Part shown: positions 8,111 to 17,015 of the stretch, piece after piece
Numbering within the stretch: the first letter of the stretch is position 1
How the letters are laid out: each line of letters begins with the position of its first letter
Assembly: GCF_027531545.1 (NCBI RefSeq)
Contig: NZ_JAPZSC010000014.1
Location: 1 to 63,973, forward strand
Length of the DNA stretch: 63,973 bases
Source: Silanimonas sp.
GTDB lineage: Bacteria > Pseudomonadota > Gammaproteobacteria > Xanthomonadales > Xanthomonadaceae
Reading direction: 5' to 3'
Notes under the pieces: generated by a model
Seen by the model: only the letters and a program-made list of their open reading frames with translations
Databases searched by the model: none
What the model was told of the DNA's origin: nothing
Position numbers and translations under genes: made by a program

Positions 8111-9829
8111 TCAGGGTTCCTCGTGCGCAGCCGGCTCGAAGGCGGCAAGGTCGAAACCATCGATGCAGGCTGGGGCAACGACCAGCCCGATGGTCGGCTC
8201 GCCGCGGAAGTCGGCCGTGACGGTGGCCGGGCCATCCCGCCTGGCATGCACCAGCAGGCCAACATCGGCCAGTGCCCGGCCGGCCAGCGCGGGCTGCACG
8301 CCACGCCGTTCCAGTTCCGCCAGCGGCACGAACAGGCCGGCCGCGATGGGTGCGGCGGCTGCTGCGCTGCCCGGCCCGTTGAGGGTGCCGACGATGGCCG
8401 CGAGGGCATCGCGCACGGCCGGGTTCAGGCGCATGGGTGCGTTCAGCTTGAAGGTCGGCGCCGCGGCCGGCGGCCGGGAGGGCGGAGGGGGCAGCGACGG
8501 GACTGCCAGGTCGGCAACGACAGCAGGGGGCGGTGCCGGGGTCTGTGACACCGGCGGCGGCGGGGATGTGCGAGCTGCCGGTGATGTGGCGACCTCGGTG
8601 GCGTCGAGCAATGAGAACTGGGTACCGGGCGGCGGTGCGGGGGCTGGCGCCGGTGCAGTCGGTAGCGGCTTCTGGGTGGTTCGCGTGGCGCCAGGTGGGC
8701 AGGCCAACGAGATGGCCAGTGGCTCAGCCGGCGGCGCGACGCCGTGCAGCAGGATCGCCGGCGATGCCAGCTTCACCGCCTCCACGGCGGTCTTCAATTC
8801 CGGCGGCAGGACGAACCAGGTCGAGGCGCCGTCCGGCTGCCGCACGAAGACTCCGGCCTCCAGCAGCAGATCGAGCATCGTCTCAGGCGCCTTGGGGATG
8901 CCGGCCAACTGATCGGCCTCCAGCAGCGCCTGAACATCGTGGGCCGCCTGCGGCCACAGCAGGAACAGCCCGTCGGGCCCAAGCCAGGCCCGAGATTTCT
9001 CCCGATTCGGGAACCAGCTGGGACTGCCGGACGCCAGCCGGCGCATCGCGTCGACCAGGTAGCGCTCGAGGTGCGAGCCAAACTGAGGCACACCGTAGCG
9101 ATCGGCGTTGGCCTGCAGGTTCCGATCGATCACCAGCGCGAGCGAACGACGCACCAGAGCGTCGAGGACATTGTGGTCACGGTAGACCGGCTGCCCGCTG
9201 ATGCTGGACAGGAGGTGCGGGACGATGACGCTGTTGTCCTGCGCCAGGTACTGGAGCGTCGCTCTAGGGACGACCAAGGGAAGCGCGAACACGCCCAGGC
9301 CGCGCGACTCGGTGGCGTTCGGCCGCCAGCGAACGAAGTAGCGAGTGGCACTGCGCGATGCCAGCCAGTCGCCCAGGGGGACGAGGAACTGCGGCCACTC
9401 GCCGCCCGCCTCGTCGGTCACGATCAGGTGGCTGAGTACCCGGTGCAGTTCGCAATACAGGCCACCGATGAAGGTGGCCAAGCGCCAGCGCGGTTCAAGC
9501 TGGCGGCGCGCCGAGATCGTCGACCGTCCGGAAAAGATGTGCGCGTCGGTGCCTTGCAGGCTGTAGAACGCGACCTCCAGCCCCAGGTTCAGCAGACCGG
9601 CAGGTGAGCTGAAGTAGTTGTCGGCGGTGGCCGGCAGCAGGTGGACGTAGCTGGCATAGCGCTGAAGCAGCGGCTGCACCTCGGCGTCGAAGGCGTCTCG
9701 GGACAGGCCGAAGCACAGGCGGATGCGGCTGACGAGGTCTTCTGCCGACGCGAGCAGGTCAGGGACAGGCAGGGCGGCGAAGCCCGGGTCGGTGGCCGGG
9801 AACGCGGCGAGGGAGGCTGGGGACTGCAT
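8111..9829 (-). CDS. traI: TraI_2-domain (MobH relaxase-like) protein lacking the HD motif
   Basis: Residues 30-330 follow the TraI_2 domain of MobH relaxases, which nick oriT in SXT/IncC elements. A proline-rich linker (about 400-465) and a TraI_2_C domain (470-565) follow. In the family the metal site is built from a His cluster before the GLLxHxLEV segment and an HDxGK motif. Here the matching places read NYFSSPAGLLNLGLEV and YCELHRVLSHL, so the His-rich cluster and the HD pair appear replaced. The alignment is from memory, so it needs confirmation. The protein may be a non-catalytic relaxosome part or a decayed relaxase. ATG 9829 is preferred to a TTG at 9868. It is directly followed by traD. 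Confidence 0.75.
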   Translation of the reverse strand: MQSPASLAAFPATDPGFAALPVPDLLASAEDLVSRIRLCFGLSRDAFDAEVQPLLQRYASYVHLLPATADNYFSSPAGLLNLGLEVAFYSLQGTDAHIFSGRSTISARRQLEPRWRLATFIGGLYCELHRVLSHLIVTDEAGGEWPQFLVPLGDWLASRSATRYFVRWRPNATESRGLGVFALPLVVPRATLQYLAQDNSVIVPHLLSSISGQPVYRDHNVLDALVRRSLALVIDRNLQANADRYGVPQFGSHLERYLVDAMRRLASGSPSWFPNREKSRAWLGPDGLFLLWPQAAHDVQALLEADQLAGIPKAPETMLDLLLEAGVFVRQPDGASTWFVLPPELKTAVEAVKLASPAILLHGVAPPAEPLAISLACPPGATRTTQKPLPTAPAPAPAPPPGTQFSLLDATEVATSPAARTSPPPPVSQTPAPPPAVVADLAVPSLPPPPSRPPAAAPTFKLNAPMRLNPAVRDALAAIVGTLNGPGSAAAAAPIAAGLFVPLAELERRGVQPALAGRALADVGLLVHARRDGPATVTADFRGEPTIGLVVAPACIDGFDLAAFEPAAHEEP

Positions 9830-10125
9830 GGCGGGTGCAGGCGTGTGCTGCGGCCATGCTGACGCCAAAGGGTGGGCCTTGAACGGCGAAAGGAGCGATC
9901 TGGTCGCGGGTTATCGAGGCCAGCAGCGCGGGGCACTCCGGCAGCGGACGAACTCTGCGATCGATTGCTTCACCAGAGCGCTGGGACACGCAGGGCAATC
10001 TGACTGACCCTTGACCGGGCGCGGACGGTTGACGAGGCCCGACCACGGGCATCAGCCCACTCGGAAAAAGCGACCTTCAAGTTGCACAAACGAAGAGCGG
10101 CTTCAGCAGCTCCAAATGGGCGGCG

Positions 10126-11679
10126 TCAACAAGAAGCTGGATCTGACTCACGACCCCCCAGGGCAGACACGATCGGAAGCGAAATCGAGGGCGCATAGCC
10201 GCCGCCGTTTTGCTCCTCAAAGTCGAACTCGTATAGCGTGACCGAGCCCATGCTCGGTTGACGCTGGCCAAGGAAGAAGGTGAAGGCGTTGGGCGCCGCA
10301 ATGAACAGGTGCACTCGGCCTCCCGGCTGTCGCTCGGTGTTGATGCGCTGCGCCAATGATTCGGCCAAGTCGAAGGCATGCTGGCCGCTCATCACGGCGC
10401 GGCTGTTGGCACCGCCTTGGGGGCTGGCGAGAAGAAGGCGGCCGACGCCGGGCAACGCGGCCGCTAGATGGCGCATGACTGCAGGCCCCACATCGTGCGT
10501 CAGGCAGACGCCGACGGCCACGTCGGCGCCCGGCGTGGCGACCTGTTCGAGCGTGAAGTCCCAGCCGGGCCAGGTGAGGTCGCGCGACGTGTCGCCGGCG
10601 CGCCAGATCACGCGATGCAGCACGCGTTGCTCCAACTCGACGTGGCGGCCCGACTTAATGTTGAGTACTGCGCCTGCCGCGAACGCCAGCGTGGCATGCG
10701 TGTCCAGGATCAGCCGCAGATGCTCGTTGGCGCCGGCGGCCGCGAGCAGGAACGACCGGAGGTCCGGGTAGAGCGAGGCCACCCAGTCCGCCTGGTTCCT
10801 GATCGGGCGGTCGTTGAAGTAGTGGACCAGATCGAGCACCGCGACACAGCGGTCTTCCAGGCTGTCGACCGGGTGCTCGAACGACTTGACGCCGAAGACC
10901 ACGTGCGTCCTGGGCGCGGCCTCGAACAGCTTCTGCTGCTGGCAGGCGTCGCGAAACGAGTCGCGGTCGAACTCGATGCGGCCCGCGGCCAACCACTGGT
11001 AGGTCAGGTCGTCGTACCAGCAGGTGTCCTCGTTGTCGGGCACGCGCCGCATGCCGCGCAGTTCGAGCAGCAGATCCAGGTTGTCGCGCAAGTCGAGGAG
11101 TGACTGCGTGTCGGTGCTGAGCCCCAGCGTGCGGGCCAGGGTGCGCAGCTGGGCGTCGTCGACACCCAGGTGGTCACGCCAGATCTTGCGCACCTTGCCG
11201 GCGGCGCTGCCGTCGCCGGTGCCATCGAACAGGCGATCCGGCCGCAGGAAGCCGTGGCGCTGGTGCACCATCGTGCGTAGCGGATCGCCACGCCGCAGAT
11301 GCCAGTTCGTCACAAGCCGGAAGCGGGAACCGGTACCGGCCGGTGCATGCGTGCGCTGGGCATCCAGGGCGCGCTGGAGCAGGGAGACCGAACTGGCGTT
11401 GATAAAGTCGGGACTGGTCAGGTCCTCGTACCCGAAGTCGCCGCTGGCGACATGCCACTTGCACTGCATGTGCTCGCGCAGCAGCGGCACGCCGTGGTGG
11501 TCATTGCGGCCCTTGCCGGGTGCGTATTCGACCCAGACGTCGTCGAATCCCTTGGGGCCACTCTCGAACCCGACCTTCACGATCGAGCCGGCCGGGTCGA
11601 GCAGGCGAAGCGCCTTCAACCAGAACTGTCGCGCTTGGTAGGCATGCCCGTCTCTGACGGTGGCAACGGCTTGTGTCAT
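10126..11679 (-). CDS. cap4: CBASS effector with SAVED sensor domain (Cap4-like)
   Basis: The 517-residue protein ends in a SAVED domain (about residues 340-505), which binds cyclic oligonucleotides; HLFIAAPNAFTFFLGQ is its signature helix. The N-terminal 130 residues contain FDDVWVEY and later MQCKWH. These fit the D...QxK pattern of the PD-(D/E)xK nuclease fold found in Cap4, which degrades DNA when the second messenger binds. It is the last gene of the CD-NTase operon, 24 bp after the TRIP13-like gene. The nuclease assignment is weaker than the SAVED assignment. Its action would be abortive infection after phage sensing. Confidence 0.82.
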   Translation of the reverse strand: MTQAVATVRDGHAYQARQFWLKALRLLDPAGSIVKVGFESGPKGFDDVWVEYAPGKGRNDHHGVPLLREHMQCKWHVASGDFGYEDLTSPDFINASSVSLLQRALDAQRTHAPAGTGSRFRLVTNWHLRRGDPLRTMVHQRHGFLRPDRLFDGTGDGSAAGKVRKIWRDHLGVDDAQLRTLARTLGLSTDTQSLLDLRDNLDLLLELRGMRRVPDNEDTCWYDDLTYQWLAAGRIEFDRDSFRDACQQQKLFEAAPRTHVVFGVKSFEHPVDSLEDRCVAVLDLVHYFNDRPIRNQADWVASLYPDLRSFLLAAAGANEHLRLILDTHATLAFAAGAVLNIKSGRHVELEQRVLHRVIWRAGDTSRDLTWPGWDFTLEQVATPGADVAVGVCLTHDVGPAVMRHLAAALPGVGRLLLASPQGGANSRAVMSGQHAFDLAESLAQRINTERQPGGRVHLFIAAPNAFTFFLGQRQPSMGSVTLYEFDFEEQNGGGYAPSISLPIVSALGGRESDPASC

Positions 11680-11703
11680 CGGTTATCGCCAGGCGGCGCC
11701 AGC

Positions 11704-12633
11704 CTACGCATTGTTGAAGGGTGGCGTCGGCTCGATGCTGCGCGCCAGCGCGATCGCCTGCGCGGCCTTGATTGGGCCTGCGGGGTATGCGTCCAGGATG
11801 ATGGTCGGCAGCAGCCTCTGCGCCAGGTCAGAGAACGTGAACCCGTAGGCCCGCCCCGCCTGGGGCCCCGTGGCCGCGACCAGGGCGTCGATGTCGGCCT
11901 TCTTGAGCCCCACGTCACCGAGCCAGCGTTCGAGCACGTCGCGCCGCTGGTCATCGGTCGGACGCGTGAAGGTGAGCACGTCGGCCGCGCGGCGGCGCAC
12001 GGCGGGGTCCAGGGCGCTCAGCCGGTTGGTGCACATGATCACGGCCGCGGGCAGCCTGCCGCTGGCCATTCGGTCGATGCCGCGGATGAACGCGTTCACG
12101 CCCGCACGGTCCTCGTGGTGCATCTGCTCTGTCTCGCGCGACTGCGCCAGCGCGTCGGCCTCGTCGACGAGCAGGATCACACCACCGCGTGCCGTACCCT
12201 TGGCCGACTTCAACTTGCTGGCCTCCGCGTAGGCGTGCTCGAAGGCGGCCGTGACGAGTTGGGTCATCTCGCCGACGCGGCCCTGGCCGCGCGACGACAG
12301 GCTCATCGGCAGCAGCGTGATGTCGATGTCCTCCTGGCGCGCGACCGGGTCACCGATGGTCTCGGCCAGCTCGGTCTTGCCCGAGCCGACGTCGCCGCTC
12401 AGGACCACCAGGGGCGGGCGGCGCAGGACCGAATCGATCAGCCGCGGCGCGTCGGGGTGGTGGTCCTTCTGCCATTTCTGCAGTCCGTGGGGGTTGATCA
12501 ACACGCTCAGAATGTTGGTCAGGCGTTTGATCTTGTCTTCCATGCCGACCAGTCGGGCCAGCCGGTCCCGCGCGTCCGAGTCGGGCAGCGTGATCGAGCG
12601 TTCGAACAGGGCGTTGGTGTTCGGCTGGCTCAT
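11704..12633 (-). CDS. cap6: TRIP13/Pch2-like AAA+ ATPase of type III CBASS (Cap6)
   Basis: The 309-residue AAA+ protein has Walker A SGDVGSGKT near residue 80, Walker B VILLVDEADAL near 150, and sensor 1 IMCTNR near 195. In type III CBASS the TRIP13-like ATPase disassembles the HORMA-CD-NTase complex and so restrains signalling. ATG 12633 overlaps the HORMA stop as ATGA. An upstream in-frame start at 12798 would overlap the HORMA gene by 170 bp and is rejected. Confidence 0.88.
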   Translation of the reverse strand: MSQPNTNALFERSITLPDSDARDRLARLVGMEDKIKRLTNILSVLINPHGLQKWQKDHHPDAPRLIDSVLRRPPLVVLSGDVGSGKTELAETIGDPVARQEDIDITLLPMSLSSRGQGRVGEMTQLVTAAFEHAYAEASKLKSAKGTARGGVILLVDEADALAQSRETEQMHHEDRAGVNAFIRGIDRMASGRLPAAVIMCTNRLSALDPAVRRRAADVLTFTRPTDDQRRDVLERWLGDVGLKKADIDALVAATGPQAGRAYGFTFSDLAQRLLPTIILDAYPAGPIKAAQAIALARSIEPTPPFNNA

Positions 12634-13148
12634 GCGTAGCTCCTGACGCTGGCGCGGGCGAGCGAGCGGCCACCGGCGGAATACGTTTTGTCGTCGGCGA
12701 AGTAGCCGTTGTGCACCGCGGGCAGCGCCGCCCCTACGCGCTGAATAGGCAGTGCTTGCTTGACCTGAGCCTGATCGGCCGGGGTCAAGCGATCCCATGC
12801 GCTGCTGTAGGTGAGATAGCTGTAGAAGGTGGCTCCTGCCACATCCTGGCCTGGGCGGACGCGGCCGGGATCATCGTTGACGTCCCCGGCCGCAAGCTCG
12901 TGTGCCGTGTAGCGCAAAGTGGGCTCGATCCACTTGCCGTCGCGACGGAAGCCGTAGAAGGCGGTGCCGAGGTAACCGCGCCGGAGCAACTCCACGACCT
13001 CAGACTCGTAGGCCGCGATATCAGCGTCGGAGGGCAGGCCGTACAGGCGCTGCATGCGCTTGAGATCGGTCGACACCTTGGCCGCCATGTCGCGCGCATG
13101 CACCACCGTGAAGGTGTTGGCGGTGCTGGTGGTGTAGCTGGTGCTCAT
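12630..13148 (-). CDS. cap7: Bacterial HORMA-domain protein of CBASS (Cap7)
   Basis: This 172-residue protein lies between the CD-NTase and TRIP13-like genes, the place of the HORMA sensor in type III CBASS. The N-terminal TVVHARDMAAKVSTDLKRM helix and the short length match bacterial HORMA proteins. In the family, binding of a peptide (probably phage-derived) locks the fold, which then activates the CD-NTase. I chose ATG 13148; a TTG four codons upstream (13160) overlaps the CD-NTase stop and is also possible. One HORMA gene is present, so this is the single-HORMA form of the type. Confidence 0.82.
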   Translation of the reverse strand: MSTSYTTSTANTFTVVHARDMAAKVSTDLKRMQRLYGLPSDADIAAYESEVVELLRRGYLGTAFYGFRRDGKWIEPTLRYTAHELAAGDVNDDPGRVRPGQDVAGATFYSYLTYSSAWDRLTPADQAQVKQALPIQRVGAALPAVHNGYFADDKTYSAGGRSLARASVRSYA

Positions 13149-13156
13149 GTTCTTGT

Positions 13157-14122
13157 TCAACCCTGGAATGCGCTGCCGAAGACCTTCTGCCAGTAGTAGA
13201 CGGTCAGCTGCTTGGTGGGAGCGGCGAGCGCCGCATCGATGGCGTCACCGGCGTCGAGCGCGGCCTCGACGATCGCCTCGGCCTGCGCCTCGGTGTACAG
13301 CCGCGCCACATTGTTGGTGCAGTTGATCGGGTCGAAGATCTGCACCGGGTCCTTGACCTTCGCCGCGTCGGACGCGGGGTAGTGATCCGTAAAGACGATG
13401 CGCTCGCGCAGGTTGCTGCGCCCGATGTAGGTGAAGAACGACTGCAGCGCCTCGGGGTAGTCGGAGAAGTCGACGCCGTCGTCGCACAGCTTGGCCAGGA
13501 TCATCTCGATCATGAAGGACTTGAAGCGGAAGCCGTCGCGCTCCTGCTTCATGCGCCGGGCCCAGAACTTCACCAGCCGCACGACCTGCGCGAAGTGCGT
13601 CTCCTGCTTGCGCTTGCGCTTGCGCGTGAACTCCAGGTGCAGCGGGATGCTGGTCTCGAGGAACGAGCCGTCTTCTTGGCTGACGAGGTTGCCGCGCCAC
13701 TCGGGGTCACCCGCGTACAGCACCGGCACCACGTCGACGTCCAGTCCGCTGCCCTGGAAGGACACTGTCACGGAGTAGGTCTGGGGCTTGACTTGGTCGG
13801 GGCGGAAGTTGGGATACGCCTTGCGCAGCCGCTCGGCGAGGTAGTCCAGCAGGCCGCGCAGATCGTGCGGCGCATCGGAGCCGGTGATGTACACGGCCAC
13901 GTCGATGTCGTTGAGCGAGCGCAGCGCAGTGCCCTTGGCCAGGCTGCCGGACAGCAGCATCTTGCGCAGGGCGAAGTCGGGGTGCTCGCCCAGGTAGCCC
14001 TCAAGCTTCTCGCGCAGGCGGCGAACCTGCGCGCGGTACTCGTCGGCCTTGTCCTTGGGCAGGTTGACCTTTTCCTCCGCGAATCGGACGATGTCGCGGT
14101 GATCGATGTGGGCTCTCGACAT
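13157..14122 (-). CDS. cdnC: CD-NTase, cyclic oligonucleotide synthase of CBASS
   Basis: The 321-residue nucleotidyltransferase has the Pol-beta signature SGSLAKGT (residues 58-65) and NDIDVAV with catalytic acids at 72 and 74. A third acid lies in the GLDVDVVPV strand near residue 120. With HORMA and TRIP13 partners it belongs to the CdnC/CdnD-like enzymes, which make cyclic tri- or dinucleotides; the product cannot be read from sequence. ATG 14122 lies about 83 nt downstream of the predicted start from the promoter at 14212-14240. The longer frame to 14221 would begin upstream of that transcript start and is rejected. Confidence 0.88.
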   Translation of the reverse strand: MSRAHIDHRDIVRFAEEKVNLPKDKADEYRAQVRRLREKLEGYLGEHPDFALRKMLLSGSLAKGTALRSLNDIDVAVYITGSDAPHDLRGLLDYLAERLRKAYPNFRPDQVKPQTYSVTVSFQGSGLDVDVVPVLYAGDPEWRGNLVSQEDGSFLETSIPLHLEFTRKRKRKQETHFAQVVRLVKFWARRMKQERDGFRFKSFMIEMILAKLCDDGVDFSDYPEALQSFFTYIGRSNLRERIVFTDHYPASDAAKVKDPVQIFDPINCTNNVARLYTEAQAEAIVEAALDAGDAIDAALAAPTKQLTVYYWQKVFGSAFQG

Positions 14123-14189
14123 AGGGCTCCGATGGGCGGGGTGGGTTGACAGGCCGGGGAACTCCCATATGGCGGTTCCCGGGAAAAAA

Positions 14190-14265
14190 GTTCGGAATCG
14201 TGAACACGCGAAGTGTTGCACGACTTGATGCCCTTGTCAAATAAAAAGTTCGGAACCGTGGTACC
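14190..14265. promoter_or_regulatory. Divergent CBASS control region: promoter and twin operators
   Basis: On the minus strand a strong promoter reads TTGACA (14240-14235), 17 bp, AACACT (14217-14212), starting near 14205 toward the CD-NTase. Two related direct repeats, GTTCGGAATCGTGAAC (14190-14205) and GTTCGGAACCGTGGTACC (14248-14265), flank it. One covers the transcript start and the other lies just upstream of the -35. This is the arrangement expected for a repressor, and the divergent capH-like gene 35 bp away is the obvious binder. Confidence 0.65.
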
Positions 14266-14299
14266 TTCGGAGTCCAACCCGTAGCCCAGGAGATTTGCC

Positions 14300-14620
14300 A
14301 TGCCCACGCGCCTTGGCGAGAAGTTGCGCGACCTGCGCAAGGAACGAGGACTCACCCTGGAGAAGCTTGCCGAGCAGGCGGGTCTGAGCAAAAGCTACCT
14401 CTGGGAACTCGAAAACCGGGAGTCCCAGCGGCCGTCGGCAGAGAAGCTGACCGCGCTTGGTGACGCACTGGGCGTGTCAACCAGCTACTTTCTGGAAGAA
14501 GATGCCCGTGGTCCGGAGGAGCGCCATCTCGACGAGGCGTTCTTCCGCGGCTACCAGAAGCTGGATGCCGATGCCAAGGAGCAACTGCGCAAGATCCTCA
14601 ACACGTTCAAGAAGTCGTGA
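14300..14620 (+). CDS. capH: XRE-family repressor of CBASS (CapH-like)
   Basis: The 106-residue protein carries an HTH at residues 5-60 (LEKLAEQAGLSKSYLWELE) and a helical C-terminus suited to dimerisation. It is divergent from the CBASS operon and overlaps the metalloprotease gene by GTGA. That arrangement matches CapH-CapP, where CapH represses CBASS and CapP cleaves CapH on a damage signal. An alternative is a general XRE-ImmA pair that merely neighbours CBASS. The twin repeats at 14190 and 14248 favour a direct role. Confidence 0.78.
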   Translation: MPTRLGEKLRDLRKERGLTLEKLAEQAGLSKSYLWELENRESQRPSAEKLTALGDALGVSTSYFLEEDARGPEERHLDEAFFRGYQKLDADAKEQLRKILNTFKKS

Positions 14621-15483
14621 AGCCCGAGGTCTGGACGCCGCAGCGCGCTGCCACCCGGCTGGTGCGAATCGCCGAAACGTTCAGCAACGCGCACGGCCTG
14701 CAGCGCTTCCCGGTCGACGTCCGACAGTTGGCGCTTGGAGCGGCTGACATCTTCGGCTGGAAGGACCCGATTACCGAGGTCCAGGCCGCCCCGATCAAGA
14801 AGTTCGAGGGCGCGCTGTTCCCCGATGACGATCGATCCAGGTGGCTCCTGCTCTACAACCAGACGCTCACGTCACCGGGCCGCATTCGCTTCACGATGGC
14901 CCACGAGCTCGGGCACTACATCCTGCACCGCCTGAAGCGCGATTCGTTCGAGTGCAGCCCGGCCGACATGCTGGATTGGAGCCAGGACGAAACCGACATG
15001 GAAGGGCAGGCTGACCTGTTCGCCTCCTATCTGCTAATGCCGCTGGACGACTACCGCGCGCAGGCGGTCGGCACTGTTGATCTCGACGTGCTCGGCCGAT
15101 GCGCCGAGCGCTATGGCGTCTCGCTGACCGCGGCCATCCTCAAATGGCTGAGCTACACCGACGAGAAGGCCGTTCTAGTCATGAGCAAGGACGGATTCAT
15201 TGACTGGGCATGGTCGAGCGATCCGGCGATGAAGGCCGGTGCGTTCTTCAAGACGCGCTCGTCAACGATTGAGGTGCCCAGCGGTTCCCTTGCGGCCGAC
15301 GCAGACGTTCGCCACGAGCGCGCGGGCGCGACGATCGGGGCTTCCGTCTGGTTCAGGTTCGCCGAGTCGCAGGTGCAGCTTCGCGAGATGAAGGTGAGTG
15401 CTGATCAGTACGACAGTGTGCTGACGCTGCTCTGCCTTCCGCGTGGTTCAAGCTTCTGGCCGCCCTATCCCGCAGAGGACTGA
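14617..15483 (+). CDS. capP: ImmA/IrrE-type metalloprotease (CapP-like)
   Basis: The 288-residue protein has the zinc-protease motif MAHELGHY (about residues 94-101) with a downstream glutamate in DMEGQADLFASYLLMP. It starts at GTG 14617, overlapping the repressor stop. Family members cut a cognate XRE repressor and so turn on the repressed operon, here most likely CBASS. The C-terminal 120 residues resemble the sensory part of longer ImmA/IrrE proteins but show no motif I can name. No transfer genes follow in the same direction. Confidence 0.8.
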   Translation: MKPEVWTPQRAATRLVRIAETFSNAHGLQRFPVDVRQLALGAADIFGWKDPITEVQAAPIKKFEGALFPDDDRSRWLLLYNQTLTSPGRIRFTMAHELGHYILHRLKRDSFECSPADMLDWSQDETDMEGQADLFASYLLMPLDDYRAQAVGTVDLDVLGRCAERYGVSLTAAILKWLSYTDEKAVLVMSKDGFIDWAWSSDPAMKAGAFFKTRSSTIEVPSGSLAADADVRHERAGATIGASVWFRFAESQVQLREMKVSADQYDSVLTLLCLPRGSSFWPPYPAED

Positions 15484-15673
15484 TCGCCTGCTGCCGACTC
15501 AGAGTCAACGCTAGCGGCTTATTGGTGGGGGACGGCAGGGTGCACCCGCCGACGTTTGAACGGCAGTAAGGTGCCTGAGACCGCCTTTACGGCCCTTGGT
15601 AACGGATGGCCGCTCATGCTGTATCGCCGACTACGAGCCAGTGGCTGCGCGTCGGCGGTTTCAGATCCGAGGC

Positions 15674-16333
15674 TCACGGCACATGCTGGCCTGCCAAAGG
15701 TGTAGCAGGGTGCTGGTTCAAGGGGCCGGCTTCTAGCTGCAGCAGCACAAGCATCCCCAACTGCTCCGCGCTCGGCGTAGCCAACGGCTGCACCGGAAAC
15801 GCCCCCTGCACCCGCGGGTCCGTCCCATATCGCTGCACCAGCTTGCAGAACGGGCAGTGGTCGTTCGAGCGGCCCACGGACCCGTAGGCCGCCAGGAACT
15901 CGCTGTGGCAGGTCGGGCAGGTGACGAGCGAGAAGCTTCTCGTGTCGGTGAGCCACAGGCCGTCCGTGTGCGCGGCCAGATCGAAGGCGCGGTCGAAGCT
16001 GATGCGGTGCGGGGGCTGGCAGATGCCGACGTAGTGGCGGTAGGCGCCAACGAGAGCTTCACCCGCAGGGAAGTCGGCGTCGCGCAGACGGCGGTACAGG
16101 GCCACGACGATCGAGGCCTCGGCGCGGTGGAGCAGGTTGGCGCCGTGGTACCACTCGGGGGAGTCCGGCGAGCGCCCTCGAGGCACGGCCATGCGGTCCG
16201 GGAAGAGCAGGCGCAGCGCCTCGCGGGGTGGCAGGCCCGTCAGATGGCCGATGGTGCGCACACGTGCGCCGCAGGCCGCGCAGGCTTTGGCCAGCGCCAG
16301 GGCGCGCAGTTGACGATCGACCCGCGACTGCAT
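15674..16333 (-). CDS. FlhC-like master transcription activator
   Basis: The 219-residue protein matches FlhC in length and in its C-terminal zinc site, CPTC near residue 137 and HCPFC near 161. In SXT and IncC elements FlhC homologues (SetC, AcaC) pair with FlhD homologues to switch on conjugation. It lies 24 bp downstream of an FlhD-like gene, the standard order. This is not a flagellar locus: CBASS lies on one side and ICE genes on the other. The likely targets are the ICE operons; see the repeated box at 24335, 40923, 44171 and 57717. Confidence 0.78.
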   Translation of the reverse strand: MQSRVDRQLRALALAKACAACGARVRTIGHLTGLPPREALRLLFPDRMAVPRGRSPDSPEWYHGANLLHRAEASIVVALYRRLRDADFPAGEALVGAYRHYVGICQPPHRISFDRAFDLAAHTDGLWLTDTRSFSLVTCPTCHSEFLAAYGSVGRSNDHCPFCKLVQRYGTDPRVQGAFPVQPLATPSAEQLGMLVLLQLEAGPLNQHPATPLAGQHVP

Positions 16334-16357
16334 GTCGTCCGACCGGGAAACTGAGCG

Positions 16358-16663
16358 TCAGGCTGCCGAACTGGCCGTGACGTGGCGGGGGGCGTGGACC
16401 GCGGCCAGCGGTCGCACCAGCGGCAGCGGTGTGTCGAGCAGACTGACCAGGTCGCGGCGCGGCGGGAAGAGCGTGGCGTCGCCCAGGTTGGCCACGATGG
16501 CCATCAGCTGCTGCACGCTCATGGTGCCGAGCCGCTCGGCCTGGGTCGCGTCGAGCGCGAAGCGGCAGCACGCGGCCGTGCGGTCGTGGAGGATGCCGTC
16601 GCGGATGGTGAGCAGCAGGGTCAGGTTGGCGATCTGCACATCGGAGAGCTGGACCTGGTTCAT
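16358..16663 (-). CDS. FlhD-like co-activator
   Basis: This 101-residue helical protein precedes the FlhC-like gene. The MNQVQLSDVQIANLTLLLTI start and the length agree with FlhD-type subunits such as SetD and AcaD. The C-terminal 20 residues are unlike FlhD. ATG 16663 is chosen over the in-frame 17056 start because the promoter at 16777-16806 begins transcription near 16770. Together the pair would form the DNA-binding complex that activates transfer genes. Confidence 0.7.
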   Translation of the reverse strand: MNQVQLSDVQIANLTLLLTIRDGILHDRTAACCRFALDATQAERLGTMSVQQLMAIVANLGDATLFPPRRDLVSLLDTPLPLVRPLAAVHAPRHVTASSAA

Positions 16664-16776
16664 GGTGAGTCCTCGCGTGGGGACCACGAGCCCGTGCAGG
16701 GCAGGGTGGAGGGGTTGGTCGGTGGATGCGGGTCGTGTTGCGGTGGCTGAAGGAATGGTTCCGGCGCTGTGCGGCC

Positions 16777-16806
16777 AGCATAGGGTGGGCGACAGGTCGA
16801 CTTCAA
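16777..16806 (-). promoter_or_regulatory. Promoter of the flhDC-like operon
   Basis: Minus strand: -35 TTGAAG (16806-16801), 18-bp spacer, -10 TATGCT (16782-16777). The leader to ATG 16663 is about 105 nt. The stretch from 16664 to 17015 holds no gene; this promoter is the only clear signal in it. Confidence 0.55.
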
Positions 16807-17015
16807 TGGGCGGCGCGGGCCTGTGCATCTGCTTACCGAATTGCCACTCGCAAGCCCTGGCGAATTCCGGCGAATGCGTGAGCGCGACCGCATGAGTCGA
16901 CGTGCGGCGTGAACGACGCCCTTGTCGGGGCGCCGTGCAACGTCGGCGCCGGCACGGTCGGCGAACGGGGTTGCCCCCGCTCGCCGCCGTGCCGGACTGC
17001 CTGCTCAGGCCGTGC

